A stretch of DNA of 64,000 bases from Streptomyces sp. HNM0574 (GTDB lineage Bacteria > Actinomycetota > Actinomycetes > Streptomycetales > Streptomycetaceae): contig NZ_JAASAH010000002.1 in NCBI RefSeq assembly GCF_012726235.1, forward strand, positions 310,001-374,000, in the 5' to 3' direction. The notes under the pieces were generated by a model. The model was not told where the DNA came from. It saw nothing but the letters and a program-made list of their open reading frames with translations, and ran no database searches. The translations under genes and the position numbers were made by a program. Within the stretch, counting starts at the first letter, position 1, and the number at the start of each line of letters is the position of its first letter. Positions 1-8,686 of the stretch are shown here, in pieces.

Positions 1-743
1 TTCTTCGCGATGTCGCTGATCTGGTCCTCGGACACGTGGAACGGCCCGCTGACCGCCCAGGTCTTGAGCTCCTCGATACCGTCCTGCACCCGGTCGGTCA
101 GCGTCGGCAGGTTCTCCATCACCTGCGCGACGACGAACCAGCCGACCAGCCCCATGATGATGAAGCCGCTGATGAAGGTGACGGCGGTGGCCAGCCCTCT
201 GCCGAGCCCGAGCCGCCGCAGCCGGGCGACCGTGGGCTGGAGCAGCGCCGTGATCAGCAGTCCGGCCGAGAAGGCGAGGATGAGCAGGCTGATGCTGCTG
301 ATGATCTGGATGAGCACCCAGATGACGCCCGCCAGTACCAGCAGCCGCCACCCGGCCTCGGCCGCGACCCGCATGCCCCAGGGCACGACCGTCGCGGGCT
401 CGGGCCGTGCGGTCACCGCGGGCGCGTAGTCCGGCGGCGCGGGCACCCGCGCGGCTCCGGCGGCCCCCGCGCCACCGCCCGCGGAGGACCCGGAACGCCC
501 GGAGGAGCCCGCACCACCGGAAGCGGCACCGCCGCCCTCCGGCGTCACACCCGTCTCCCCCGCACCGGCAGCACCGGGAGCGGGCTGCGGCGACTGCGCG
601 GACGGTCCTGTTCCGGCCGTGTCCGGCGACCGCGCCGGTTCGGGGGGCACCTCGGACCCGACCGCGTCCTCCGCACGCCGTTCGGCGATTCTCGCCGCCC
701 AGCGCGTCAGGCTGGTGCGCAGCCTGTCCACCCTGCTCGTCAT
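1..743 (-). CDS. AI-2E family transporter (N-terminal part; gene runs off left edge)
   Basis: Reading from ATG at 743 the frame stays open to the edge. The first ~115 residues are a cytoplasmic leader rich in Ala, Gly, Pro and Ser. They are followed by closely spaced hydrophobic segments around WRLLVLAGVIWVLIQIISS and LLILAFSAGLLITALLQP, then another after LGLGRGLATAVTF. This spacing, with the Pro after the third helix and the following amphipathic stretch (VMENLPTLTDRVQDGIEELK), is the N-terminal signature of the AI-2E/PerM family of polytopic membrane proteins. The family includes exporters of signal molecules and transporters of unknown substrate; no substrate can be assigned here. The C-terminal half lies outside the window. 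Confidence 0.85.
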   Translation of the reverse strand, partial: MTSRVDRLRTSLTRWAARIAERRAEDAVGSEVPPEPARSPDTAGTGPSAQSPQPAPGAAGAGETGVTPEGGGAASGGAGSSGRSGSSAGGGAGAAGAARVPAPPDYAPAVTARPEPATVVPWGMRVAAEAGWRLLVLAGVIWVLIQIISSISLLILAFSAGLLITALLQPTVARLRRLGLGRGLATAVTFISGFIIMGLVGWFVVAQVMENLPTLTDRVQDGIEELKTWAVSGPFHVSEDQISDIAK

Positions 744-947
744 GTGCCGCTTCCTCCGCCCCCGGGACCCCGGACGTCCTGCCTCGTACCTGCTGTTCGG
801 TGTACGTCGTCGTACCTCGTACCTCTGGGGGACGACGTTACCGGCGCCGGAGGTTGCCTGATCGCCGAATGCGCGACGCACGCCGCACCCGCGGGGCCCT
901 CCGCCCGGCCCCGGCCCGCTTCCGGCGGCCCCGGACGCGGACAGCAC

Positions 948-982
948 GGTGCCCCCGCCCGGGGGAACCGGGCGGGGGCACC
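948..982 (-). terminator. Terminator-like hairpin downstream of the transglycosylase gene
   Basis: Perfect 13-bp inverted repeat (948-960 with 970-982), extendable inward by two G-C pairs. It lies about 130 nt past the stop of the minus-strand transglycosylase gene and before the AI-2E transporter. There is no U-tract, which is common for Streptomyces terminators. Confidence 0.6.
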
Positions 983-1114
983 GCTGAAGCTGTGTCCGCT
1001 TTCCGTCGTGCGGCCGTGGGCCACCGGACGGACGGCGGCTATGAAACTGTGTGGCTGTGGTGCCGCGGCCGGAGGCGCCTGGCGGGCGCCCCGGTTCCGT
1101 CACCGCTCACCGGC

Positions 1115-1828
1115 TCAGTACCAGTTGTTGGCCTGCCAGAAGTCCCAGGCACCGCAGGGGCTGCCGTACCGGTCGTTCATGTAGTTCAGGCCCCACTTGA
1201 TCTGGGTGGCCGGGTTGGTCTTCCAGTCCGCGCCCGCCGAGGCCATCTTGGTGCCGGGCAGTGCCTGTACGAGACCGTACGCACCCGAGGACGGGTTGCT
1301 CGCCTGGTAGTTCCAGCCCGACTCGCGCTCGACGATCTCGGAGAAGCACTGGAACTGTCCACCGCCCACGATCTGCTGGGCCATGGCCTTGACGTCGGAA
1401 ACGCTGTAGGAGCTCTGCTGGACGAGGTCGCCGAGCGCACCGCGCTCCTCGGAGCGGCTGGCTGCGGCCTCGGCCTCCTCCCGCTCCTTGGCCGCCTTTT
1501 CGGCTGCCGCCTGCTCGGCGGCCTCCTTCTTGGCGGCCGCGTCCTCGGCGGCTTGCTTGCGGGCTGCTTCCTCCGCGGACTTGCGCGCTTCCGCGTCGGC
1601 AGCGGTGGACGCCGTGTCCGCCTGCTGCGTCAGGGATGCGGTCTGCACCTCGGTCTGCTGACCGGCTGGTATGTCTGCGAGGAGCGTCGCGTCAGCCGCA
1701 GTTGCCTCGACGTCGGTAGACGTCGCCTGCCCCTGCTGGCTGCCTGAGGCAACACCGACGACGGCGCCGACGGTGGTGACCGCAGTGGCGGACGCCACGG
1801 CGAATCCCCGGACCGAAATCCGAGTCAC
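1115..1828 (-). CDS. Secreted lytic transglycosylase with SLT domain
   Basis: 237 aa. GTG 1828 is chosen because GGAAGG lies 6-8 nt upstream; an ATG-like start 36 nt further up has no such site. An N-terminal hydrophobic segment (about residues 5-28, ending in a Gly/Ser-rich stretch) looks like a signal peptide. Residues ~70-140 form a highly charged Ala/Glu/Lys coiled coil (EAARKQAAEDAAAKKEAAEQ). The C-terminal ~75 residues match transglycosylase SLT domains: catalytic Glu in ERESGWNYQASNPSSGAYG, followed by GLVQALPG and GLNYMNDRYGSPCGAWDFW. Such proteins cut peptidoglycan glycan strands outside the membrane. The coil may position the enzyme in the wall. The gene is monocistronic between two hairpins. 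Confidence 0.9.
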   Translation of the reverse strand: MTRISVRGFAVASATAVTTVGAVVGVASGSQQGQATSTDVEATAADATLLADIPAGQQTEVQTASLTQQADTASTAADAEARKSAEEAARKQAAEDAAAKKEAAEQAAAEKAAKEREEAEAAASRSEERGALGDLVQQSSYSVSDVKAMAQQIVGGGQFQCFSEIVERESGWNYQASNPSSGAYGLVQALPGTKMASAGADWKTNPATQIKWGLNYMNDRYGSPCGAWDFWQANNWY

Positions 1829-2386
1829 ACGGTTTCCTTCCAACGTGCCCGCTTGGGTGACCACGCGGGCGCAATCGTGCCCCTGGCGCTGGCCTCCTCG
1901 GAACTTCGGTCACCGGAGGCGCGGGCCCGGTACGGGTGCCACCTCCGGGAAACCCGGGGGGCGACGACCCGCGTGGTGCTTCGGGCGGCATACGACGTGA
2001 CTGCTGTTCAGTTCTGTACTGCTGTGCTGTGTCGCACCGTTGGTGGTGCTGTTGTGCCGTATGCGGGGCCTGACAGAGCCACACCCTGCCGGACGCTCGG
2101 GCGTGGTGGCAATTCCATCATGGGTGGGAAAGCTCACAGGGGGTTTGCCCCCCGGAATTCCGGAAAGACGCGCGCCGAGCGCCGGGTGTCGCTAGGCTGC
2201 TGGACCTTCTCCGCGGGCCTCCTGACGGGGTGTCACTCCACCGCACCGTCGCCGCAGGTCAAGGCCGTTGCCACGATACATCACCCCGGTGCGCCCCATC
2301 GGCGCGAAGGGGCGCGCACGTTGCCGGGCGGGGCGCACGGGAGCACGTCGAGGTCCGTGGAATCGCGACGCGGCCCCGACACGCGA
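1829..2386 (-). promoter_or_regulatory. Long leader/promoter region of the transglycosylase gene
   Basis: About 560 bp without a supported gene. It contains a small GGGGG-TTTG-CCCCC hairpin (2139-2152) and an adjacent 12-nt perfect palindrome CCGGAATTCCGG (2152-2163). Several cell-wall hydrolase genes in Streptomyces carry c-di-AMP (ydaO-type) riboswitches in long leaders like this. I looked for the conserved ydaO core on this strand and could not recognise it, so only a long untranslated leader is claimed. Confidence 0.35.
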
Positions 2387-2418
2387 GGTGCCGGTCGCCC
2401 GGATGAGCGACCGGCACC
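2387..2418 (-). terminator. Terminator hairpin of the phoH-like gene
   Basis: Perfect 12-bp inverted repeat (GGTGCCGGTCGC at 2387-2398 with its complement at 2407-2418) and an 8-nt loop, starting 29 nt beyond the stop of the minus-strand PhoH-like gene. Confidence 0.75.
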
Positions 2419-2446
2419 GAATGATTGAGCGTTTCGCCGATAGCGG

Positions 2447-3769
2447 TCAGATCCTGCCGTCCTCCAGCATTTCGGTCACCAGGGCCGCGATCGGGGACCG
2501 TTCGGACCGCGTAAGCGTGATGTGCGAGAAGAGCGGGTGCCCCTTCAGCTTCTCGACGACCGCCACCACACCGTCGTACCGGCCGACCCGCAGGTTGTCC
2601 CGTTGTGCCACGTCATGGGTGAGAACGACCCGTGAACCGGAGCCGATTCGGGAGAGCACCGTCAGCAGCACGTTCCGCTCCAGGGACTGTGCCTCGTCGA
2701 CGATGACGAACGCGTCGTGCAGCGAGCGGCCGCGGATGTGCGTGAGCGGCAGGACCTCCAGCATCCCGCGCGCGACGACCTCTTCGATGATCTCCCGTCC
2801 GGCGACGGCCCCGAGGGTGTCGAAGACCGCCTGGGCCCAGGGGTTCATCTTCTCGGCCTCGGTGCCCGGCAGGTAGCCCAGTTCCTGGCCGCCGACCGCG
2901 TACAGCGGACGGAAGACCATCACCTTGCTGTGCTGCCTGCGCTCCAGCACCGCCTCAAGGCCCGCGCAGAGCGCGAGCGCGCTCTTGCCCGTGCCGGCCC
3001 GGCCGCCCATGGAGAGGATGCCGACGTCCGGGTCGAGCAGCAGGTCGAGCGCGATGCGCTGTTCGGCGCTGCGCCCCTTGATGCCGAACGCCTCGCGGTC
3101 ACCCCGTACGAGCTTCACGCGCCGGTCGGGGGTGACGCGGCCGAGGGCCTTGCCCTTCTCGGACTGGAGCACCAGACCGGTGTGGACGGGCAGTTCGGCC
3201 GCCTCGGGGACGAAGAGGCTCTCGGCGGCGAAGAGTTCGTCGATGTCCTCGCCCGGGAGGGTGAGTTCGGACATCCCGGTGCATCCGGACTCGGTGACGG
3301 CCAGCTCGGCCCGGTACTCCTCGGCGAGCAGGCCGACCGACGACGCCTTGATGCGCAGCGGCAGGTCCTTGGAGACGACCGTGACGTCGTACCCCTCCGC
3401 CTGGAGGTTTCTGGCGACGGCGAGGATCCGCGAGTCGTTGTCCCCGAGCCGGAAGCCCGCGGGGAGAACGGTGGTGTCGGAGTGGTTGAGCTCGACCCGG
3501 AGGGTCCCGCCCAACTCCCCGATGGGGATCGCCGCGTCGAGCCTGCCGTACCGGACCCGGTACTCGTCCAGCCTGCGGAGGGCCTGCCTGGCGAAGTAAC
3601 CGAGTTCGGGATGGTGACGTTTGGCCTCCAGCTCGGTCACGACGACGACGGGCAGCACGACCTCGTGCTCGTCGAAACGGTCCATTGCCGTCGGGTCGGC
3701 GAGCAGCACGCTGGTGTCGATGACATACGTGCGCCGGTCGGACTCGGTGCGCTTCTTGCTGATCACCAC
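2447..3769 (-). CDS. PIN-PhoH family ATPase (PhoH2-like)
   Basis: 440 aa with two domains. Residues ~12-150 form a PIN ribonuclease fold with the expected acidic residues: D18 in VIDTS, E46 in TELEAK, D110/D112 in GDNDSRI and D135 in SKD. Residues ~230-440 form the PhoH NTPase, with Walker A GRAGTGKS at 256-263 and a Walker B-like [12 protein letters not shown]-PhoH (PhoH2) proteins of actinobacteria act as RNA-unwinding ribonucleases; in mycobacteria they can be paired with an antitoxin. No antitoxin-like ORF lies directly upstream here (the next 400 bp is empty), so a toxin role is not supported. The gene is followed by a strong hairpin. Confidence 0.93.
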   Translation of the reverse strand: MVISKKRTESDRRTYVIDTSVLLADPTAMDRFDEHEVVLPVVVVTELEAKRHHPELGYFARQALRRLDEYRVRYGRLDAAIPIGELGGTLRVELNHSDTTVLPAGFRLGDNDSRILAVARNLQAEGYDVTVVSKDLPLRIKASSVGLLAEEYRAELAVTESGCTGMSELTLPGEDIDELFAAESLFVPEAAELPVHTGLVLQSEKGKALGRVTPDRRVKLVRGDREAFGIKGRSAEQRIALDLLLDPDVGILSMGGRAGTGKSALALCAGLEAVLERRQHSKVMVFRPLYAVGGQELGYLPGTEAEKMNPWAQAVFDTLGAVAGREIIEEVVARGMLEVLPLTHIRGRSLHDAFVIVDEAQSLERNVLLTVLSRIGSGSRVVLTHDVAQRDNLRVGRYDGVVAVVEKLKGHPLFSHITLTRSERSPIAALVTEMLEDGRI

Positions 3770-4182
3770 GGGTGGACGTACCCCCTCGGATGAGGTCGGG
3801 GAGCGACGGCGTCGCGGGGGAAGAGCCGGTGTGGGTACCCGCGCAGCGCGGACCGGTCACCGGCCCTGCGTGTCACCCGCGTCGTCCGCACATGTGCTGC
3901 GGCGTCCGTGGTCTGCAATCGGGCCTCCCGGCGGTCGAGACCCGTGGCGGGCCTCGATCTGGGGAGGGTATTCCCCCGCAAGTACCCGACCATGCAACGG
4001 CATATGACGCGGAACCATCCGGCGTGCGAACGCCGGCGACGGGGCGCGTACCGGCGCGCGGTACCGCCTTCCTGCGCCATCTCCCCGCACCGGCCCGCCT
4101 GTTCGTACGCCCCGCGCACGCCAGTTCGCCCGCGCCGGCGGGGCGCTTCGAAGCGCCTCGGGGGGGGTGGGGCCCGGGGTGG
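3770..4182. other. Intergenic region between phoH-like and prenyltransferase genes
   Basis: About 410 bp with no supported gene; the ORFs here are GC-rich shadows. A perfect 16-nt palindrome GGCGCTTCGAAGCGCC (4142-4157) sits 26 nt past the prenyltransferase stop and is its likely terminator. The remainder should hold the promoter of the minus-strand phoH-like gene, but no clear -35/-10 pair was recognised. Confidence 0.4.
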
Positions 4183-4944
4183 TCAGCCGCCGTAGCGGCG
4201 GTGGCGGTAGGCGTAGTCGCGGAGGGCGCGGAGGAAGTCGACCTTCCGGAACGCGGGCCAGAAGACCTCGCAGAAGTAGTACTCCGAGTGCGCGCTCTGC
4301 CACAGCATGAAGCCGGAGAGCCGCTGTTCACCGCTGGTGCGGATGACGAGGTCCGGGTCGGGCTGGCCGCGGGTGTAGAGGTGCTCCGAGATGTCCTCCA
4401 CCGAGAGGTTCTCGGCCAGCTCGTCGAGCGAGGCGCCGGAGAGGGCGCGGTCGGCGAGCAGCGAGCGCACCGCGTCGGCGATCTCCTGGCGGCCGCCGTA
4501 GCCGACGGCGACGTTGACGGTTATCCCGTCGATGTTGCCCGCCTTCTCCTCGGCCTCCTTGAGCACCTTGCGGGTGCGGTCGGGGAGCAGGTCGAGCTGG
4601 CCGACGTGGTGCACGCGCCAGCGGCCGTCGGCCGCCAGGTCGCGGACGGTGTCCTCGATGATGCCGAGCAGCGGGAGGAGTTCCTTGTCCGGGCGCGTGA
4701 GGTTGTCCGTGGAGAGCATCCAGAGCGTGACGACCTCGACGTCGGTCTCGTCACACCAGCCCAGCAGTTCGTTGATCTTGCTGGCGCCGGCCTTGTGCCC
4801 CTCTTCCGGACTGCCGCCCGCGGCGCGTGCCCAGCGGCGGTTCCCGTCGAGGATGACACCGATGTGCTTGGGCACCTGCGAGTGGTCGAGACGGTCCTCC
4901 ACCCGGCGCGCATAGAGCTTGTACACCAGGTCGCGAAGCTTCAT
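4183..4944 (-). CDS. Isoprenyl transferase (cis-prenyltransferase, UppS/short-chain Z type)
   Basis: 253 aa from ATG 4944 (AAGGGG 12 nt upstream). ATG 4965 in the same frame is an alternative that adds seven residues. Family signatures: region I with catalytic Asp33 in HIGVILDGNRRWARAAG; TLWMLSTDN for the substrate pocket; region V DLVIRTSGEQRLSGFMLWQSAHSEYYF near the C-terminus. These enzymes condense isopentenyl diphosphate onto an allylic diphosphate in cis, making undecaprenyl- or shorter Z-prenyl diphosphates for cell-wall lipid carriers. The region V form SGEQRLSGFMLWQ resembles the short-chain mycobacterial Rv1086 type more than long-chain UppS. Product length therefore cannot be fixed from sequence. 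Confidence 0.92.
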   Translation of the reverse strand: MKLRDLVYKLYARRVEDRLDHSQVPKHIGVILDGNRRWARAAGGSPEEGHKAGASKINELLGWCDETDVEVVTLWMLSTDNLTRPDKELLPLLGIIEDTVRDLAADGRWRVHHVGQLDLLPDRTRKVLKEAEEKAGNIDGITVNVAVGYGGRQEIADAVRSLLADRALSGASLDELAENLSVEDISEHLYTRGQPDPDLVIRTSGEQRLSGFMLWQSAHSEYYFCEVFWPAFRKVDFLRALRDYAYRHRRYGG

Positions 4945-5101
4945 CGGTAAGGCCAGCCCCTTCATGCCGAGTCCGGAATCCCAGCACCTTACTGCCGGGC
5001 GACCCGTGGAACGAAGCCGGGCCGTGGCCGGTGACCCGGGCCACGGCGGAGGGACCGCACGGAAAAGAGCGCGGATGGGGCCGCTTGATAAGAAAGGGGA
5101 C

Positions 5102-6148
5102 ATGGATCGCGACGTTCCCCCTTACCTGGCAGCTCAGACGCGGTACGACGCCATGGAGTACCGCCGTACCGGCCGCTCCGGGCTCAAGCTTCCCGCCATC
5201 TCGCTCGGCCTGTGGCACAACTTCGGCGACGACCGCGCGCTCGGCACCCAGCGCGCCATTCTGCGCCGCGCCTTCGACCTCGGCGTCACCCACTTCGACC
5301 TGGCCAACAACTACGGTCCGCCGCCCGGCTCGGCCGAGCTGAACTTCGGCAAGATCCTCGGCCAGGACTTCCGTTCGTACCGTGACGAACTCGTCATCTC
5401 CACCAAGGCCGGGTACCTGATGCACCCCGGCCCGTACGGCGAGTGGGGCTCCCGCAAGTACCTGATGTCCTCGCTCGACGCCTCGCTGAAGCGGATGGGC
5501 ATCGACTACGTCGACATCTTCTACTCGCACCGCTTCGACCCCGACACCCCGCTCGAGGAGACGATGGGCGCCCTCGCCTCCGCGGTGCGGCAGGGCAAGG
5601 CGCTGTACGTCGGCGTCTCCTCGTACAACGCGCGGCGGACGCGGGAGGCGGCGGGGATCCTCCGGGAGATGGGCGTGCCCGCGCTCATCCACCAGCCGTC
5701 CTACTCGATGCTCAACCGCTGGACGGAGGAGGACGCCCTGCTGGACACGCTGGAGGAGCAGGGCATGGGCTGCATCTCCTTCGCGCCGCTCGCGCAGGGC
5801 CTGCTCACCGACAAGTACCTCGACGGCGTCCCCGAGGGCTCCCGTGCCGCGAAGGGCACCTCGCTCGACGCGGGGCTGCTGACCGACGAGGTGGTGCGGC
5901 GGCTGCGCGGCCTGAACGCCATCGCGGAGCGGCGCGGCCAGAGCCTCGCGCAGCTGGCGCTCAGCTGGGTGCTGCGGGACGAGCGGATGACCTCGGCGCT
6001 CATCGGCGCGAGCAGCGTGGCCCAGCTGGAGGCGAACGTGGCCGCGCTGGGGGCGCCGGAGCTGACGGACGAGGAGCTGCGCGAGATCGACTCGTTCGCG
6101 GTGTCCGAGCCCGGCACGAACATCTGGGCCCGCAGCAGCAACTCCTGA
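5102..6148 (+). CDS. Aldo/keto reductase, YghZ/L-glyceraldehyde-3-phosphate reductase-like
   Basis: 348 aa. ATG 5102 follows AAAGGGGAC. It gives an N-terminus (YLAAQTRYDAMEYRRTGRSG) that lines up with E. coli YghZ, whereas the internal ATG 5153 has no ribosome-binding site. This is an (alpha/beta)8 NADPH-dependent reductase: the tetrad begins with Asp in VTHFDLANNYG (DxxxxY), then Lys in VISTKAGY and His in FYSHRFD. The C-terminal NADPH-phosphate site reads ALIGASSVAQLEANV. YghZ-type enzymes reduce L-glyceraldehyde 3-phosphate and methylglyoxal. The gene is divergent from the prenyltransferase gene and followed by a bidirectional terminator. Confidence 0.92.
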   Translation: MDRDVPPYLAAQTRYDAMEYRRTGRSGLKLPAISLGLWHNFGDDRALGTQRAILRRAFDLGVTHFDLANNYGPPPGSAELNFGKILGQDFRSYRDELVISTKAGYLMHPGPYGEWGSRKYLMSSLDASLKRMGIDYVDIFYSHRFDPDTPLEETMGALASAVRQGKALYVGVSSYNARRTREAAGILREMGVPALIHQPSYSMLNRWTEEDALLDTLEEQGMGCISFAPLAQGLLTDKYLDGVPEGSRAAKGTSLDAGLLTDEVVRRLRGLNAIAERRGQSLAQLALSWVLRDERMTSALIGASSVAQLEANVAALGAPELTDEELREIDSFAVSEPGTNIWARSSNS

Positions 6149-6172
6149 CCCCGGCGCCCGGGCACAAAAAAG

Positions 6173-6206
6173 CGGGCCGGTCCGTGGGGGGATACGGACC
6201 GGCCCG
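6173..6206. terminator. Bidirectional rho-independent terminator
   Basis: Perfect 13-bp stem (6173-6185 with 6194-6206) and 8-nt loop between two convergent genes. On the minus strand the stem is followed by a run of T (AAAAAA on the plus strand just before it). It is therefore a true intrinsic terminator for the prepilin peptidase gene as well as serving the aldo/keto reductase. Confidence 0.9.
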
Positions 6207-6310
6207 AGGGGGGGTTTCCACCTTAGCCCCTTCACGGGAGTGCTTCGTGCATCAACTACTTTCCGGGCCGTGTCGCGTACGCCTCACCCGGCCACACGCG
6301 GCGACAGCGC

Positions 6311-7219
6311 TCACACGCTGAGTGCTCCGGCCAGCACCGCGAGGAAACCGCCGAGCAGCAGGAACGGGCCGAACGGCAGTTCCGTTCCCCGGCCCGCGAC
6401 TCTTCGCAGACGGCCTCTGACCAGCATCGTCACGCCCCAGACGAAGGACAGTACGAAGCCGAGGAAGGCGCCGGCGAACAGCGCGTCCCAGCCGTACCAC
6501 CCAAGAGCGACCCCGACGGCGGGCGCGAGCTTGACGTCTCCGAAGGCCATTCCGCGCGGGCTGATGAGGTGCAGGACACAGAAGACGGCGCCCAGCACCA
6601 CCCCGCCCAGCAGCGCCCGCGGCCAGCTTCCGGCCGCCGCGGGCAGCAGCGCGGCCACACCGAGCAGCGTCGCGAGGGCGCCCGCCAGCGGCAGCGTCAG
6701 GACGTCCGGCAGGCGTCGCACCCAGCCGTCGACGGCCGCCAGCAGCAGGCCGACGGGCACCGCGAGCAGCCACGCCGCCAGTTCGGGCCGCCATCCCGTG
6801 GCCGCCGCGAGCCCCCCGCAGCAGGCCCCGGACACCAGCGGGAACAGCAGCTCGCCCCGCCCGAGCCCGTACGCGCGGGGGCGGGGGCAGCGGGGGCAGC
6901 GCGCCGGGCCGAGCCAGCCGCGGCCGGGCCCCGTCAGCGGATGGCCCTGCGGGCAGGCCGCACGCGCCGGCTCCCCCGGCGGCACCGCGAACCGGTAGAG
7001 GGGACGCGGGAGGAGCGCGCCGGCCGCGATCCCGTACGCGGCCGCCGCGCAGACGAGGAGCAGCGGCGCGAGCAACACGCGGGCGAGACTACGTGCCGGG
7101 TACGACAACGGGCAGGGCGTCAACGCGCCGTGCGGGAGGGGTGGTTGGGCGCGGGACGGTGATGTCGGGGCTTGTCGGGGTTTCGGGCTCTCGCTCTCGG
7201 ACGGGTGGTGCGTCAGCAT
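6311..7219 (-). CDS. Type IV prepilin peptidase (A24 family)
   Basis: 302 aa from ATG 7219. Polytopic membrane protein with about seven hydrophobic segments. The two catalytic aspartates of A24 aspartic proteases are present: D164 in AAVDGWVRRLPD and D228 in GMAFGDVKL. A cytoplasmic loop at 80-115 carries C89, C108 and C111, a reduced version of the zinc-binding loop of PilD-type enzymes. It should cleave the short leader of Flp-type prepilins; the Flp pilin gene at 11.5 kb is the obvious substrate although the two are about 4 kb apart. The start lies only 39 bp from the divergent gene's start, so the true start could be further in (first helix around residue 45). Confidence 0.88.
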   Translation of the reverse strand: MLTHHPSESESPKPRQAPTSPSRAQPPLPHGALTPCPLSYPARSLARVLLAPLLLVCAAAAYGIAAGALLPRPLYRFAVPPGEPARAACPQGHPLTGPGRGWLGPARCPRCPRPRAYGLGRGELLFPLVSGACCGGLAAATGWRPELAAWLLAVPVGLLLAAVDGWVRRLPDVLTLPLAGALATLLGVAALLPAAAGSWPRALLGGVVLGAVFCVLHLISPRGMAFGDVKLAPAVGVALGWYGWDALFAGAFLGFVLSFVWGVTMLVRGRLRRVAGRGTELPFGPFLLLGGFLAVLAGALSV

Positions 7220-7258
7220 GGTGCCGCGTCGGACACTCAGCCGGTCGGGGGTGCAGCA

Positions 7259-8164
7259 GTGAGCAGAGGGAAGCACCGCAGGCGGGAGGCGGACGAAGGG
7301 GAACTCACCCTGGAGGAGGCCGTCGAGGCAGAGCTGCGGGGCGAGTTGGCCGACACCCCGGCCGACCGCGCACGGCGCGGACGCTGGTGGCTGATCATCG
7401 CGGCCGTGCTGTTCGCGACCGTCGTCCTCCCCCGGATCGTCGGCCCCGAGAGCCACTCGACGGCGGCCCCCGCCACACCACGCCCCTCCGCTTCCGAGGG
7501 CTCCCCGTCCCCCGGTACGCGTTCCGGCTCCCCGGCGCCGACCGCCGGTTCGGCCGCCCCGGAGCCCTCGGCGACCGGCCGCGGCCGGGCCGTACGGGCC
7601 GGGGACTGCCTGTCCGCGCACCACTCCGACGAGGGCACCGGCTGGAACACCCGGGCCCCGGCCGCCACCACCCGCGTGCCCTGCAACGCGGCCGACGCCC
7701 GGGTCCGCGTCACCGCCGTACGCGAGAAGCCCGGGGACTGCCCCACGGGGAGGGGCCGGGACGCCTGGCGGGCCGCCGGGACCTCCGGCGCCGCGCTGTG
7801 CCTGACGCGCCAATTCCGGCAGGACGACTGCCTGTTGGCCGCACCGGCGGGCGCGGAACGCGGGGAGGCCGAGGCGGACCGGGCGCGTCGGCCCGGTGCG
7901 GATTCCGGAACGGGTTCCGGAACAGGGCCGGATTCCGGCTCCGGTTCCGGGGGTGTGCGCGCCGATCTGATGTCGGCGCCCGACTGCGGGCTGCGGGCCC
8001 TCCCCCAGCCCTACGACCGCGTGCTGACCGTCACCGGCATCCACCAGGACGCACCCCGCACCCTGCCGTCCGGCTTCTGCGCGGACGGGCGGGACGGCGG
8101 CCGCGGACGGGCCTGGCGGGTCGGCGCGGGCGACACCGTCGTCTGCACCACCACCGCGCGCTGA
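7259..8164 (+). CDS. Membrane-anchored extracytoplasmic protein, LppU/septum-formation-like
   Basis: 301 aa from GTG 7259 (GGGGG 8 nt upstream). It has a charged cytoplasmic N-terminus (to ~residue 40), one transmembrane helix (WWLIIAAVLFATVVLPRIV), a Pro/Ser/Thr/Gly linker, then an exported domain with regularly spaced cysteines. The pattern GDCL...VPCNAADARVRVTAV...GDC followed by CLTRQ..QDDC and a second Cys set near the C-terminus resembles the LppU / septum-formation domains common in actinobacteria. Their cysteines are presumed to form disulfides. No enzymatic motif is visible; the function is unknown. Confidence 0.7.
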   Translation: MSRGKHRRREADEGELTLEEAVEAELRGELADTPADRARRGRWWLIIAAVLFATVVLPRIVGPESHSTAAPATPRPSASEGSPSPGTRSGSPAPTAGSAAPEPSATGRGRAVRAGDCLSAHHSDEGTGWNTRAPAATTRVPCNAADARVRVTAVREKPGDCPTGRGRDAWRAAGTSGAALCLTRQFRQDDCLLAAPAGAERGEAEADRARRPGADSGTGSGTGPDSGSGSGGVRADLMSAPDCGLRALPQPYDRVLTVTGIHQDAPRTLPSGFCADGRDGGRGRAWRVGAGDTVVCTTTAR

Positions 8165-8354
8165 CCAGCGCCGTCGCGCCGGCCGTCGGCTCCGGGCGGC
8201 ACGCGGATGGCCGACGCGCGGACACCGGTACGGCGGTTTCCGTTAGACCGCCGGGGTCACACGTCGGCCCAGCCTGATTCGGTGCCGCGCGGCAGGGGTC
8301 ACGTATGGGAGGTACGAGTCATCGGCTCTCACCGACCTTCATGGAGGTATGACC

Positions 8355-8579
8355 ATGCGCAGGAATGTCGCACGTGCCGCCGCCACTCTCGCCCTCGGCC
8401 TCGGCGCCCTCGCCCCGATGAGCGGCGTGGCCACGGCACACGACTACGACATCGACCGCGGCCACGGCTTCATCGGCTGCGCGGGCAGCGGCCACAACGT
8501 GGGCGGCCCGAACGGGATCAGCACCGGTGGCGCCGCCTGCGGCGCGGCCGGCGGCTTCTCCTCCGTGGAAACGGACTGA
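8355..8579 (+). CDS. Small secreted protein, Gly-rich
   Basis: 74 aa. GGAGGT at 8343-8348 abuts an upstream ATG (8349) but is ideally spaced, 6 nt, for ATG 8355, which is chosen. A typical signal peptide (MRRNVARAAATLALGLGALAP...ATA) precedes a mature part of only ~46 residues, Gly- and Ala-rich with two cysteines (FIGCAG, GAACGAA). The short mature size resembles the small secreted proteins of Streptomyces aerial development, but the chaplin motif is absent. Function unknown. Confidence 0.72.
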   Translation: MRRNVARAAATLALGLGALAPMSGVATAHDYDIDRGHGFIGCAGSGHNVGGPNGISTGGAACGAAGGFSSVETD

Positions 8580-8640
8580 CCGCACAGCCGACAGGTCCGC
8601 CCCGTCCCGCACGGGAGGAGTGAGGACCGCAACGGCCCGC

Positions 8641-8686
8641 ACGGCGGGGGCCGGCCGTACCGGAAGGTACGGTCAGCCCCCGCCGT
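8641..8686. terminator. Terminator-like hairpin between convergent genes
   Basis: Outer 10-bp stem (8641-8650 with 8677-8686) and inner 7-bp stem (8655-8661 with 8666-8672, loop GGAA), with a short internal loop between them. It lies 62 nt past the small secreted protein gene and overlaps the last codons of the opposing membrane protein gene. Confidence 0.65.

Noticed and set aside
1829..2386. c-di-AMP (ydaO-type) riboswitch upstream of the transglycosylase gene
   Set aside because: Expected by analogy with other Streptomyces wall hydrolase genes, but the conserved core could not be recognised by eye. A covariance-model search would settle it.
2447..3769. PhoAT/PhoH2 toxin-antitoxin operon
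   Set aside because: The PIN-PhoH gene is present, but no small antitoxin-like gene precedes it.
4751..6235. 494-aa minus-strand frame over the aldo/keto reductase
   Set aside because: Composition is Arg/Gly/Ala-biased shadow coding. The plus strand encodes a complete aldo/keto reductase with family motifs.
8355..8579. Chaplin identity for the small secreted protein
   Set aside because: Size and signal peptide are similar, but the chaplin hydrophobic motif is absent.
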